From NCBI GenBank assembly GCA_022606425.2, contig JAHDVF020000897.1, positions 868,001 to 932,000 of the forward strand: a DNA stretch of 64,000 nt. Direction: 5' to 3'. The position numbers were made by a program, and so were the translations under genes. This document shows positions 10,536 through 21,499 of the stretch, in pieces (positions within the stretch are counted from its first letter, which is position 1; each line of letters starts with the position of its first letter). The notes beneath the pieces were generated by a model. It saw nothing but the letters and a program-made list of their open reading frames with translations. It did not search any database and was not told where the DNA came from. This DNA comes from Lepidostoma basale (Eukaryota > Arthropoda > Insecta > Trichoptera > Lepidostomatidae).

Positions 10536-10929
10536 TGGGATAATTGCTATCTAAATATTTCAGTTGTTGATATTTAGTTCACATATGTATATATTTTCAT
10601 CCTATTTAATGTTAAATTTTAAATGCTGTACATTTTTTCATTTGTTCTATTAAGGTGTAGTATCATTCAATGTATATTTTAATTGCAAGTTTGAATGTAA
10701 TATAAAAATTTGTTGATTTATTGTAATAGTTTTGTTAAACTTTCGAAATGCATTTGTTTTGAGAATCTCAAATCTAAATTAGTGGTAATTATTTATTTAT
10801 TTAATTTTGTTAAGAGTCGAGCTTGTTAACCGCCTTTATTAATTAAATTAAATTATTTATTAATTATATTTTAAAATGATTACGAAGCGTCAAAGACTCG
10901 GCTGCAAACATGGCCTGCCCTTGAAAAAC

Positions 10930-11717
10930 TAAAGGGTTTTTCATTAAGAGCGCTTGAACTTTGAAATCGGCATTGTCTGTGGTCGTTGGGCTTTTGCTCT
11001 TGAGTTAAGTCTCGATGTCTCGAGTCTCGATGCAAAATCCGGCAAGTTGATGTCTCAGAAAGGTCCAGCTCTTGCACACGACGCGGAATTGACTGAGGTT
11101 TTCTCGCACACTGTTCCGAACTGCAACAATATTCTCCAACGATCTTTGATTTCTTTGACCACCGGTCCGGTTGTCTCAAATTTATGCATTGTGGACTCTA
11201 CAGGACGGCATAAATTGGACACAGCGCATGGAACTTTGGAACATTTTGTTATCTGCTTGCTTAGCTTTCGCTTTATTTAGGACTATGTCCTGTTGTTTCT
11301 CGGAGCCTGTTCCTGGGATACAGATGTCCAAATGTCTCGCCATCTTTTAGGTGGTCTTCCTGCCGGTCGATTTCCTGTTGGTATTTTATTTGCGGCTATA
11401 TTGATCACTCTTTCAGAACATGCTCTTTCCACATGATCTCTCCAGTAGCGTCTTCTCAGTCTTCCCCATCGCACGACATCTTCCACATTGCAGATCTTTC
11501 TTATTTCAGAATTTCTTATTCTGTCTCGGAGTGTCGTTCCCGCAATGGATTTTGTTATCAATTTTAACAATTTCAATGAGTTGTTGAAGCGTGTAACGTT
11601 CCATGATAAAATGTCAAGACTTAATAAGTATTCTTATTAAATTTGACAGCTATCACTTTACCAAAATGGCTGCTATACCCTGTCAAAGTTCTAGCGTCCC
11701 TATTGAAAAACCCTTTA
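10930..11717 (-). mobile_element. Tc1/mariner-type element, TA flanked, broken
   Basis: TA bounds both ends (10930-10931 and 11716-11717). The inverted ends begin AAGGGTTTTTCA and continue to AGCGCTTGAAC-like text. Minus-strand frames encode SIPRRVQELDLSETSTCRIL and QEQKPNDHRQCRF, matching the helix-turn-helix region of a widespread insect TA-targeting transposase. Only this N-terminal region is present, with stops and frameshifts. Confidence 0.75.
11283..11580 (-). mobile_element. LINE family C fragment nested in the mariner-type element
   Basis: The minus frame encodes IAGTTLRDRIRNSEIRKICN, VEDVVRWGRLRRRYWRDHVE and RPAGRPPKRWRDIW. It is inserted into the 10930-11717 element and is the innermost of three layers. 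Confidence 0.85.
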
Positions 11718-12069
11718 CTTTTGAAACTTGTACTCAAGCGTATTAGCCCTAACAATTTGTAGATTTTAGGTATATTATTTTTTCTCAAGTGCGTACGTGA
11801 TACGGGATAGTCCAGAATGGTACAGTCAAAGTGTGAGTATCACGCACGTTCATATGCATAGGGCGGTTAAAATAAGAATGGAATTTAAATTATTTTGTTT
11901 TCTAAGTGGTTGAAATTGTTTTTATTTATTTATTTGAATTTGTTAGGGGATTAGATTCATAGCCTGATAATATTGTAATGTACAAAAATGCGTAAGTTCG
12001 CTTTTGGATGCGTTTATTATTAAGTTTTATTTTTACGATTATAAAATAATTTGCTATGGTCTTCTATAT

Positions 12070-12908
12070 CAGTGCTCCGCAACTGGTGTGCCGTGAGCTG
12101 GACGCAGGTGTGCCGCGGCCAAATGTGTAATGAAAAAAAATATTAAGTTCTCGTCGGAACTCGTGAATTGCAAAGGAGTCGACTCATTTGTAAATCAGTT
12201 CAGGAGACATTGGTGACTTTTTTTGTTGTTGTTTATTTTAGGTAATTCGTGAAAAATCTGTCGCCGCTGATTTCTACTGGCCGTAAGTTGCTAGCAACCT
12301 CAATTTTTTAACTTAACAGCGACTTCGGCCAGTAGAATTTGCGAAAATTTGGTCCTTCCATCTTTCGGAAGGAGCAAAAAAAACCGTCGCTGCTGATTTC
12401 TACTAGCCGGAGGAAGTTACCGATGAGCTAAAAAAAACGTCTCCTGAATTGATTGATGATGATGATGATGATGATTTATATAACGCCATTTTTGTGAGAG
12501 ATTCACTTCAAGGGCGCTCAATGTCCGGAAAGCTTCTCTTAAAAAGAAAAGTTTTAAGAGAGCTTCTGAACACTCCTTTGTCGTCTTGATTGCGGATATT
12601 GTAGGGCAGCCTGTTCCACGCCGTCGGTCCCGCGATGCCAAAAGCGCGATCTGCGAAGTTTGAAGCTCCTTGGCGCCGCGGGACGAGAAGTTTGTGTGTT
12701 GCTTCTTCCTTCGAGGATCGTAGAGTTGACTGCCGAGGGTTCAAATCTGTCAGGTTGCAAAGTTCTGTGAGGCAGTGGGGCGCTCGTCCATGTAAGGCCT
12801 TGTAAGGATTGACGCCCACATCCAGACCGAATTTTAGGTTTTGGTGTGCCGCGGAATTCTAGGAAGAACTTATGTGTGCCGTAGGCGAGAAAAGATTGCG
12901 GAGCACTG
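12070..12908. mobile_element. hAT-type element with 8-bp target duplication
   Basis: CAGTGCTCCGCAA at 12070 is matched by the complement of CAGTGCTCCGCAA ending at 12908. Flanks TTCTATAT (12062-12069) and TTCTATAC (12909-12916) differ by one base. GTGTGCCG words near both ends are subterminal repeats. No hAT transposase frame is left; an L2-like LINE is nested at 12460-12820. Confidence 0.8.
12460..12820 (-). mobile_element. CR1/L2-like LINE 3' end
   Basis: The minus frame 12508-12819 encodes SNFADRAFGIAGPTAWNRLP, then FRSSLKTFLFKRSF. Its 3' tail reads as a (GAT)n run at about 12454-12475 on the + strand. The 3'UTR word CTTCAAGGGCGC matches the other L2-like copies. Confidence 0.85.
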
Positions 12909-13339
12909 TTCTATACCATAGATTATTATTTTTCGTCTAGTTTGTAAACTCTTTTCTCATTATGGACATTTTTGAATAATGTTTTCTACACGTGTTTCCT
13001 ATTTTTCAACGAATATTAATTTTAAATTATTTAAAAATCCGTGATATTTGCAGCTCATTATGGTAGCATTTAAAATTCGTATTTATATAAATGATTTAAT
13101 ACATGGTTTTATATCATTGTTGAAGAAATAATATTTAAAAGTGTGTGTTGGTAATTATAAATGCATATTTTGACATTGTATAATTTTGAGTCTGTTCATT
13201 TTAGGGAGATTGTTTGCAATAGTGTGAGTGAATTAAAAAAAGTAGATGCTGTTTTTATTTTTAATAAAATAAAAACAGCGTCTAGCGTCAGCGAAAAGGC
13301 AAAAATAATTCAATTATACTTTATATTCAAACATTGAAA

Positions 13340-13740
13340 TAAACATTCATTCATTCATTTATCGGCGCTACATCCCGGTGTGGGACTTGGCCTCCTCCAC
13401 AACGGTCCTCCACTGACTTCTGTCTCTGGCCATCTCTCTCCATTCCCCAGCTCCTTCCATTTTCTCCCAATCTTCTTCCACACAATCCGCCCATCTTATC
13501 TCGGTCTGCCTCTTGGTCTCTTTTCTTCAAGTTCAAGGATTCTTTTAATTCTGTAAGTTCCATCTCCAGCGTGGGTCCAAAAATTTTCTCAGTTTTTTCC
13601 TCTCAAAAACTGCCAGCCTGCCTTCCTCTATCTGCGTTAGAGACCATGTCTCACAGCCGTAGGTGACTACCGGTCTTATGATAATCTTATATATCGCACC
13701 GTGAGTGTAAAACTGAGATAACTGCAAATATAAATTTTGG
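13340..13740 (-). mobile_element. LINE family D fragment
   Basis: The minus strand encodes YKIIIRPVVTYGCETWSLTQ and EEGRLAVFERKKLRKF. After a frameshift it gives QVPHRDVAPINE, ending in an (ATTC)n microsatellite at about 13346-13360. Its 5' side is cut by the palindrome beginning at 13691. Confidence 0.8.
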
Positions 13741-13956
13741 AAATATGGGAGTTTAAAGACTTCATGTTGCTTGGAAAAACAGTTTTTTTTTTAAATAAAC
13801 CAATGATTTTCGGTTTATAGGTATATTACTATAAACCGAAAATCATTGGTTTATTTAAAAAATACAGTTTTTCCAAGCAATATGAAGTTTTTAAACTCCC
13901 ATATCTCCAATATGTAGATTTGCACTTATCTCGGTTTTACACTCACGGTGCGATAT
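13691..13956. repeat. near-perfect 266-bp palindrome (fold-back MITE)
   Basis: Arms of about 125 bp, beginning ATATCGCACCGTGAGTGTAA, mirror each other around a spacer of a few bases near 13824 (GTATATTA). It disrupts the family D polymerase just before its YK.IIRPVVTYG block. As RNA it would form a very stable hairpin. Confidence 0.9.
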
Positions 13957-14104
13957 TAAAAGTTTGGTAATTGACATAAACCCTACTTTAAATTTTTTTT
14001 TTTAATAAAAATTATATCAGCTTAATTGTAATTATCCCAAAAATAAAGTCCATTAAAATTTTAATGTTGTAAATTGATTTTTCTTGGAAAACCCATTAAG
14101 GATG

Positions 14105-14705
14105 TGACCAATAATCATAATCATACTTTTGCTACTCCCTTGTGACCACGACCAGCTTTTGCTACCTCGGTAGTATGATAGCAGGCTCGGGAGGTACGGA
14201 GGAAGATGTAGCCAGCAGACTCAACAAGGCGAAGGAAGCTTTCGCTATGCTTCGCCCTGTATGGCTTTCCAGTATCATAAAATTATTATAGTTAATTTAA
14301 TTTACGCGATGACTTGATTTAATGACGCGCTGACGCGATTTAATGACGCGGGCTGAAACTGTGCGAACCAAGGGACTACTAAGAACATCGGAGATGAAGG
14401 TCCTAAGATCAATTACTGGAAAAACCCTCCGAGATCGTGTCCGCAACGCAGACATAAGAAAAACCTGCGAAATAGAGGATATCGTTCAGTGGAGTAGATC
14501 CAGAAGAAGATTCTGGAGGGACCATGTAGCCCGAATGGATGGTGACAGACTCGCATATACAGCCGCTTATGAAATCCCATCCGGACACCGCCCACCTGGA
14601 AGACCGCCGAAAAGATGGAGGGACAGCTGGATCTCATCATCCGACGAGATATGATCTCTGTGTCACAGATCGTCAGATCTATCAAAAGAAGAAGAAGAAT
14701 TTAAT
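14105..14705 (+). mobile_element. LINE family C, two adjoining pieces
   Basis: The + strand around 14155-14268 encodes CYLGSMIAGSGGTEEDVASR and KAKEAFAMLRPVW. A foreign insert of about 75 bases with repeated GACGCG and GATTTAAT words follows. The frame 14343-14654 then gives the C-terminal part (RTKGLLRTSEMKVLRSITGK ... GRPPKRWRDSW). The tail is AAGAAGAAGAA at about 14687. Confidence 0.85.
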
Positions 14706-14719
14706 TAAATTTTTTTTTT

Positions 14720-15285
14720 AAATATCTGGTGCCTCGGCTAACGGTGTCCTAAAATTATTATTTTTCTGCCAAATTTATGTCATTATTGGACGTTAAAAAA
14801 CAATACAACAAGCATAAACATGTCCTTCCGCCGTTAAAATTAATTTATTTTCCTTTTTTCAAGAGTAAGTAAGTAATTTTCTAATCATCATGTATTTTAG
14901 AAGCTGATGCCGTGCACTCCGCCTACTAAGAGCCTAGAACCAATTTAGGATGTGTTACTAACACTAGCAAATCATCTCTCTGAAGTGAATAAACTATACC
15001 AACTTTTGAAAACTATTTTTAAAGTATTTTTTTCAATTTCTAAAATCAGTGTGCCAGCAACAAAGTCTGCAATAGTATATTAAGTAAAATAGTGCAAAAT
15101 ATTTGGTACAAATCGTACGACATATAGAGATACAAGCCTTGCCCAAAATAATACTCCACTTATATTATATATTGTAATAAGCTGTACTGTTAACGTGTAA
15201 AATACATTAGATTATTTACTCTGTACTAAATGTATAATAGTCGGTATGAATCAATCATTGCGTAGATCATATTATGAAACTGTTT
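14720..15285. other. AT-rich spacer
   Basis: No long frame, inverted repeat or LINE tail is visible here. Confidence 0.4.
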
Positions 15286-15289
15286 TCAA

Positions 15290-15480
15290 ATCAAATCAGT
15301 TTATTAACTCAAAAGACATTACAAACAGGAAAATGTTTAATGAGTACAGGTAAAATATTATAAAAATACAACATAGTACCAGGAACGCATTAGAGATGGT
15401 TCCACATTAGGAAGACAAGATACTTTCTAAAGTCAAGAGTATTTGTCTCCTGAACGCACCTTCACTAATAACCCCCCATA
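15290..15480 (-). mobile_element. LINE family E 3' end
   Basis: The complement of the family tail stands at the left (CAAATCAAATCAGTTTATTAACTC). The 3'UTR words ACATTACAAACA and GGAACGCATTAGAGATGGTT follow, then the end of coding sequence. It stops abruptly near 15480; 15480-15760 has no recognisable content. Confidence 0.8.
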
Positions 15481-15766
15481 GGGGACAAGTCTAGTGCGCC
15501 CTGAGCGATGCAGGCTGGGTTCCGTCTCAGAGTGTGACCGATCTACTGCCATTTGCGTCTAGCGACTTGTTCTCTAATTGACGTTTCGTCTGCCATGGTC
15601 CAGAGAACAGCATTTGACACTGTTTGGGGCCAATAGATCTTGAATATTGAACGAAGGCACTTATTTAGGACAAATTATATAGTCCCCGATAAAGAATATT
15701 TTTTTGCCTCGTGTATCTGTTAGATTCTGGTTTTTGAACTGACTTAATTCTGTTCTTGGGGACATA

Positions 15767-16693
15767 TACGAGGTCTGTTCAAAAAGTATCCGGCCATAAT
15801 TTTTATTGGCAAAACAAATAACGCTTTGAGGGCGGAGCTTAGATGACCGTTTGTAGGTATACCTAGTGCGCATGCTCAATTTTTTTTTACGACCACAGCG
15901 CCACTCAGTCGCTGCCACGCCGTTGAAGAGGGAGCACGTGTACACTACTGTCGTCGGATTTTAGTTTTAACAAAATTACAGAAAAAGTTTATCAACGTTA
16001 CTGCATCAAATTTTGTTTAAAGCTTGAGGGTTCTCAAGAGGAAATTATCCGCAAAATTAAGATGTCACCAGCATGTCCTATGCGATCTCCGCACGAAGTT
16101 GCTTCTGCTCAATTGTCAGCAACTTTGGCACAAATTTTGCTGAGACCCTTCTGAGGACCAAGTCTTCAGTTAAAATGGAATGAATGGATCCAACACTAAT
16201 GCTCACTTCATCAGCAAGTTCTTTGGTCGTTATTCGAGGATCCTGCGTCACCAGGGTCCTTACTTGATCAATGACAACATCATTTTTGGATGTCGAGGGC
16301 CTACCGGATCATGCTTCACTCTCCACTGATGAGCGGCCATCTTTGAAGCGGTTATACCACTTCTTTATCTGTGTGGTGCCCATTGCTTCGTCCCCAAACA
16401 CTTTTAATTTTGCGGATAATTTCTGCTCGAGAATCCCCAAGTTTTAAACAAAATTTGATGCAGTAACGTTAAACTTTTTCTGTCATTTTGTTAAAACTAA
16501 AATCCGACGACAATAGCGTACACGTGCTCACTCTTCAACGGTGTGGCAGCGACTGAGTGGCGCTGTTATCATGAAAAAAATTGAGCATGCGCACTAGGTA
16601 TACCTACAAACGGTCATCTAAGCTCCGCCCTCAAAGCGTTATTTGTTTTGCCAAAAAAATTTTTGGTCGGATACTTTTTGAACAGACCTCGTA
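15767..16693 (-). mobile_element. mariner element rearranged into a fold-back
   Basis: TA and then CGAGGTCTGTTCAAAAAGTA begin the left end; the exact complement ends at 16691. The minus strand from about 16460 to 16070 reads IKKWYNRFKDGRSSVESEA and GRPSTSKNDVVIDQVRTLVT, then VSAKFVPKLL, the N-terminal part of a mariner transposase with stops. The left 290 bp repeat the same 5' end in the opposite direction, so both ends are the transposase 5' end and the catalytic half is missing. Confidence 0.85.
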
Positions 16694-16699
16694 TATAAA

Positions 16700-17165
16700 G
16701 GTAAATGATTAGAAAGTATTCTGAGTTTGAACAGGGATGCAGTAAACAGGACGTATACGCACCATTGTAGTGCATCATTTTGATTATAATAATTATCTAT
16801 GTGATGATTGATTCTTATTGACAATTCACAAATTATATCTAGGTATTGCGATCTAAAGGATATAAGTATTACAAAATATTCGGTAGTTTTTTACATCTTT
16901 TAAATAACTTTATAACGAAGGAATGTTTTCCTAATTGCCATTTTGAAAATATATTACATAGAAGCATTTGATAAGGCCTATTTACTATGTAGTAAGATGG
17001 TATTCTTTTTAATAATTAATTAATAAAATGCTCTTTACCTTTTGAATGCAACAATGTTTTTTTCAATTTATTTAAATGATAAAGCAGTGTACAATTCACG
17101 TATTATAACAAACAAAATTTTATGTAATTAATTTGAATGAAAACATCCATTTTCTAAAAGTTTTA
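16700..17165. other. AT-rich spacer
   Basis: No supported feature is seen. Confidence 0.4.
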
Positions 17166-17169
17166 TACA

Positions 17170-17310
17170 ATAATTAAATAAAACAATGTTTTTTAACTAC
17201 TTCCACTTTTGTCTTTATTTCATACCGGTTTCGCCAGGCTTGCTGTCGAAATAAATACAAAAGTGAAAGTAGTTAAAAAATGTTGTTTTATTTAATTATC
17301 ATTTAAAATG
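17170..17310. repeat. short fold-back repeat with a GAAACCGGT core
   Basis: TTTTTTAACTACTTCCACTT on the left is mirrored by AAGTGAAAGTAGTTAAAAAA on the right, around a GC-rich centre that on the minus strand reads GCCTGGCGAAACCGGTAT. The same arms occur at 61535-61800. The GAAAC next to a palindromic ACCGGT resembles the 3' half of a minimal hammerhead, but the CTGANGA half is not clear. Confidence 0.6.
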
Positions 17311-17434
17311 AACTTCCATCGAGAGATTTCAGTAAAATCGTTGGATTATCTTAAAAGTTTTATTATATTTTATGGAAATGACATGTTTCTCCGTTCTAAG
17401 GCATTATCAAATGAAGAGAGAATCAAGCGCGTTG

Positions 17435-17988
17435 TTAACCTTTCCCTTACGGTGCTAAAATAAAAACACGCGTTCCGGTGTTGGGTAGTCATTACCCGAT
17501 CAAAAATTAGCGATTTTAAATCGGAAAAATAAGAATATTCATAGCTAATCCCCTTAATTAATTATAATTAAAGTAAAAAATTATAACAATTGAGATTTAT
17601 TTGGTAAAAACAAAAAAAAACACCTGGCAACGCTCACGGAACGGGCATAAACCCACTCTGGTTGCAAGCCCGAGAGCTACTGCCGGTGGCAGTGAGAACA
17701 TCGAGCTCCTCGCGCTTCCACAGTGAAGTATGCAAGAGTGAGATGCGAATATAGTGTCGCGCACTCAGCGCTGTTTATACGCGAATTTTGTTTTTGATGT
17801 TCACAAATTACCTCCGATGTACCCGATAAATTCTGATTATTATTAATATTATTTTTGAAATCAATGCGTAAATATATTATAGAGGAATACCTAAAATCTT
17901 AACCTAGTATTTATTATATTTATAGAGATATTGATGGTTTTTAGAAGCAACGTGTAGAAGATACCCATCATAGGGAAGGGAGGGTTAA
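17435..17988. mobile_element. piggyBac-like non-autonomous element
   Basis: TTAA at 17435-17438 is followed by CCTTTCCCTTACGG, and CATAGGGAAGGGAGGG precedes TTAA at 17985-17988. No transposase frame is present. Removing it joins the fold-back arm text to TTAACTCAGGTATATAAAC. Confidence 0.75.
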
Positions 17989-18032
17989 CTCAGGTATATA
18001 AACAACAACACGCTTGATTCTCACTTCTTCCA

Positions 18033-18245
18033 TGGTCCTACAGCCCATATCGGCCTTAGCCTCCATTATTCTTCGCCTCCAACTCCTGTCCTCTGCTTCG
18101 ACCCTCCAATTTGACACTCATAACAATTTCACATCTCACCCAACTTAATCCTCCCATCCTTGGATGTCCAATTGGTCTTCTACCACCTGGGTGCCACTCC
18201 AGTATCCTTTTAGGGGTTCACGATGACGAAATTCTCCGCATATGG
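18033..18245 (-). mobile_element. LINE family F C-terminal fragment
   Basis: The + strand text GTCCTACAGCCCATATCGGC and CTTCTACCACCTGGGTGCCA is the complement of the family F end (compare 43800-43950 and 59903-60110). It is short and stop-interrupted. Confidence 0.8.
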
Positions 18246-18339
18246 CTTGATTCTCACTATATTTGATAATGCCTTAAACAATCGAAACATGTTATTCCCA
18301 TAAAATATAATAAAACTTCTAGAAAACAGGCATCTTTTA

Positions 18340-18500
18340 TTAGTAATATACTTAGTAAATTGAAAATAACTTTGTTTAATCCACTAATTATTAAAAAAAT
18401 ATTAAAAAACACAACATGTTTCGGAGTATACCTCCGTCTTATGAAGATAGAAAACTTATTTTCAATTTCCTAAGTATATATGGAATTCCACAGTGTTAAT
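18340..18500 (-). repeat. fold-back repeat with hammerhead-like half
   Basis: CTTAGTAAATTGAAAATAAC is mirrored by the complement near 18455-18472. On the minus strand the centre reads GGAG..CTCC stem, then GAAACATGTT. The first core half is CATAAGA instead of CTGANGA, so this is a decayed relative. A related copy is at 45555-45700. Confidence 0.6.
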
Positions 18501-18900
18501 GCCTTAGCGTTCAATAAGTTGAAGTATTCATTATTTAATATGTAATTTTACATCATTGTTCAAGAAACGATAAAGAATTTTATATGATTATGTAACGAAA
18601 CAGACATTTTGAATACTAGATGTTTAAGTATTTATAAATCTATTTAATTATATTCTTGTAATAGCTGTAACTATATTTAAAATACACCGCCTTGACTCTC
18701 AAATACATAAGTGTAATGGAGATAAATTTGCAATAAATCTGAATGTAATAAGTATCTTTTGAAATGTAATAGTTTTGATAATGATTCGTGAGAGTCTTGT
18801 TTTTAATCTATTTTTTTAATATTAATTTTGTTTTGAACTGCTAATGTATCGAGCCACACAATGAGAGTTAAAGAAAACTTCTTAATTTTACATTCATTTA
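18500..18900. other. AT-rich spacer
   Basis: No supported feature is seen. Confidence 0.4.
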
Positions 18901-18904
18901 TATA

Positions 18905-19420
18905 TACAAGGTCTGTTTAAAAAGTATTGCGAATTTTGTGTTTTTTCAAAAATTATTTATTTTATTCATTGTCCTCTTCAAAGTAATCCCCACCAGATAT
19001 TATACACTTGTGCCAACGTTTTTTTCCAATCCTCCGAGTACTTCAAAAAAACTTTTTTTGTGATCTTGTTCAGCTCCTCCTTCGATGCCGTCTTTATCTC
19101 CTCAATCGTACCATAGCGTCGTCCTTTCATGGGCCTCTTCCGTTTCGGGAACAAGAAAAAGTCACAGGGGGCCAGATCTGGGGAATACGGTGGCTGCGGC
19201 ATTATTAGTGTGTTGTTTTTGGCCAAAAATTCGCGCACGAGCAACGATGCGAAATTGAGCAATTTTGGTACGAATTTCACCGCGAAAAATCGAATGGCAT
19301 GAGCCAAGCGATATGTTTAAGTCCTCAGCAACTTCTCTAGCGGTGATTCGACGATTGGCCAATACTATGTTATTCACTTCATCAATGTTTTCGTCTGTTG
19401 TTGACGTGTTCGGGCGTAGG
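18905..19420 (-). mobile_element. mariner transposase remnant with internal deletion
   Basis: The left end ACAAGGTCTGTTTAAAAAGT is a mariner-type terminus. The minus strand carries PPYSPDLAPCDFFLFPKRKR (third catalytic Asp region) and ends NIWWGLL. The upstream frame encodes TTDENIDEVNNIVLANRRIT and REVAEDLNISLGSCHSIF, the N-terminal helix-turn-helix. The middle catalytic block is deleted, and a family C LINE replaces the 5' end. Confidence 0.88.
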
Positions 19421-19421
19421 C

Positions 19422-19830
19422 TGAGGAAGAAGAAGAAGAACGATCTGTGTCGGAAATTATATCTCCAACTGTCTCTCCATCTCTTAGATGATCTTCCAGG
19501 TAGATGGTGTCCAGAGGGCATTTCGTTAGCAGCTGTATATCCGAATCCACTATCCATTCTGGCTACATGGTCCCCCCATTATCTTCTTCTGGATCTACTC
19601 CACCGAACAATGTCCTCTATATTGCAAGTTTTTCTTATTTCTACGTCATGGACACAATCTCGGAGAGTTATTCCAGTAATGGATCTTAGGACCTTCATCT
19701 CAGATGTTCTTGAAAGCTCTTTGGTTCATACAGTATCGACCTGCGTCTACAGCATACGTCAAGATAGGTCGCACGTCTTATAAATTCTGACCTTGCCGTC
19801 AATACGCACGTGTTTGTTATTTAAGACCAG
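19422..19830 (-). mobile_element. LINE family C fragment
   Basis: The tail appears as GAAGAAGAAGAAGAA at about 19422. The antisense text encodes GRSSKRWRDSW, then a stop-interrupted frame up to the TYG.EAR region near 19750. It abuts the mariner remnant. Confidence 0.8.
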
Positions 19831-19849
19831 ATTTTTTTGACACCCTGAT

Positions 19850-20565
19850 TAACACTTAAAATATATAGAAATTTAAAAATTATAACTGGGTTTTCTATTT
19901 TATTTGTAAATTTATGGAATTTATAAATATTTATAACTTCTTTTGTATAACATTTATAAATCGTAGTGTCAAAGGTTTTAAATAAATAAAATTCCATTAA
20001 TTTTTAGAGATTGCATTTCATAAATGTGTTTTAAATATGTCAATTTTTGATAAATTTTTGCATTTTTGAAATTTAAAAAATTGTAGTTACTCTAGTAAAT
20101 TTCAAATTTGATCTTTTTTATATACAAATTAATTGTATTAGCATTATTTTTTTTTACATTGAAATAATACCTTATATTTTAAAAATAATATTAAAAAAAC
20201 TTTTAACAATTCACTTTAACTGCAACTGTTAAACAATACATTCGTATGAATAAAGCAGCTCAATTTCAGAAATTTATTTGAAACCTTTAAATATGTATAC
20301 ATAAAAACAAAGTTTATTCACAACGATTTTTTGTAATAAAACATTTTTTTTTTTACTTTATAAACTGTTAATTTAATTCGGATGTGATATTTTCTATTAA
20401 TTTATGAAATTTGATAGATATTTAAATAGATTTAATTATTTTAATGCTAGTATTGAATAATATTATTTATGTCTCCTCCTGTATATACGATTTGTGTGTG
20501 ATAATTACATTAAAGTCTTATCATTATATAAACAAATGATGTGTTCAATTTTTTATTTTCTTCTT
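19850..20565. other. very AT-rich spacer
   Basis: Long A/T runs and short dispersed TTTATAAAT words occur; nothing coding or structured is recognised. Confidence 0.45.
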
Positions 20566-20569
20566 TCTT

Positions 20570-21063
20570 AAAGTACTCTGTCAGGTCCCCCCGACGTTGG
20601 CGATCACTCTGGTAAACTCTTCCCTATCCTGCGCTGTTCAGAATAGCTCCTCCACAGTTTCGATTCCCGTCCATTCCCTCTCATTGCGCAGCCAAGAGAT
20701 CTGCCTTCTCCCTGCCCTCCTGCGGCCCTCTATTTTTCCCTTCAAAATTAGATGCAGCAGGCAATATTTTTCTCCTCGTAGAACGTGACCCAGATATGAA
20801 ATCTTGCGGACTTTGATCAATGTCAGCAGCTCTCTATATACTCCTGCACGATTCAGGACTTCTGTGTTCGTCACTCTGTCTGTCCATGGGATCCTGAACA
20901 TTCTTCGGTGAAGCCACATTTCAAATGCCTCTAACCGGTTCATTGTATTTACTTTTAATGTCCATGTCTCACACCCATATAACAGAACAGACCACACATA
21001 ACACCTTAACATCCTCTGTCTTAGTTTTAAGTTGACATTGTCATTGCAAAAGAGTGACTTCAT
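20570..21063 (-). mobile_element. LINE family B C-terminal part
   Basis: The minus frame 20638-21063 encodes KSLFCNDNVNLKLRQRMLRC, YVWSVLLYGCETWTLKVN and ISYLGHVLRGEKYCLLHLIL, then GRRQISWLRNEREWTG. The region is highly similar to 52285-52774 and 62290-62665. Confidence 0.9.
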
Positions 21064-21104
21064 TTTTTATTTAATCTTCAAATTTATTAATATTATAATT
21101 TAAC

Positions 21105-21480
21105 ATCTACGAGTGACCCAAAGAGTCATGGAAACAGCCATGTTAGGAATAAGCCTAAGAGACAGAGTCAGAAACGATACGGTGAGAGAAAAAACAAAAG
21201 TCACTGACATCATCCACCTGGTGGCGACTCTAAAATGGCAATGGGCAGGTCACGTAGCCAGAATCTCAGATGAAAAATGGACAAGAAGACTGCTGACTTG
21301 GAGACTGTGGACGGCAAAGATATCTGCTGGCCGACCGCAACTACGGTGGAAGGATGATCTGAACAGACATGTCGGAATAACCTGGATGCAGTCTGCACAA
21401 GACAGAGTGACATGGAAGCGAATGGAGGAGGCCTTTGTCCAGGAGTGGACTGGAATAGGCTGAGGAAGAAGAATAAGAAT
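21105..21480 (+). mobile_element. LINE family G C-terminal fragment
   Basis: The + frame encodes LGISLRDRVRNDTVREKTKV, TLKWQWAGHVARISDEKWTR and SAGRPQLRWKDDLNRHVG, and ends just before a GAAGAAGAATAAG tail. Other copies: 46430-46865 and 54220-54735 (minus). Confidence 0.9.
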
Positions 21481-21499
21481 TTAACATCTATAATTACTG

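Larger units (their letters stand above)
10826..11870. mobile_element. MITE-5 copy opened by nested insertions
   Basis: TTAA at 10826-10829 with CCGCC inside, and GGCGG before TTAA at 11867-11870. Flanks of the insertion (ATTACGAAGCGTCAAAGACT; TTGTACTCAAGCG) match MITE-5 at 9380-9672. A mariner-type element (10930-11717) sits in the middle and itself holds a family C LINE. Confidence 0.85.
17345..18335. mobile_element. Penelope-like terminal repeats in inverted orientation, twice interrupted
   Basis: The left arm (about 17350-17435) and right arm (about 18240-18335) are inverted copies: TTTTATTATATTTTATGG..TGACATGTTTC on the left, and GAAACATGTTATTCCCATAA on the right. Each carries a hammerhead-like GAAACATGT core next to a GCCTT-type stem. 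The arms match sequence beside the Penelope-like RT at 55400-55510. A TTAA-flanked element and a family F LINE scrap are inserted between them. Confidence 0.7.

Noticed and set aside
17225..17250. third hammerhead type with ACCGGT palindrome
   Set aside because: GAAAC and the palindrome are there, but I cannot find a convincing CTGANGA half or stem II, so it is reported only as a fold-back repeat.
19265..19783. 172-codon + strand frame
   Set aside because: It is the antisense of a mariner remnant and of a family C LINE.
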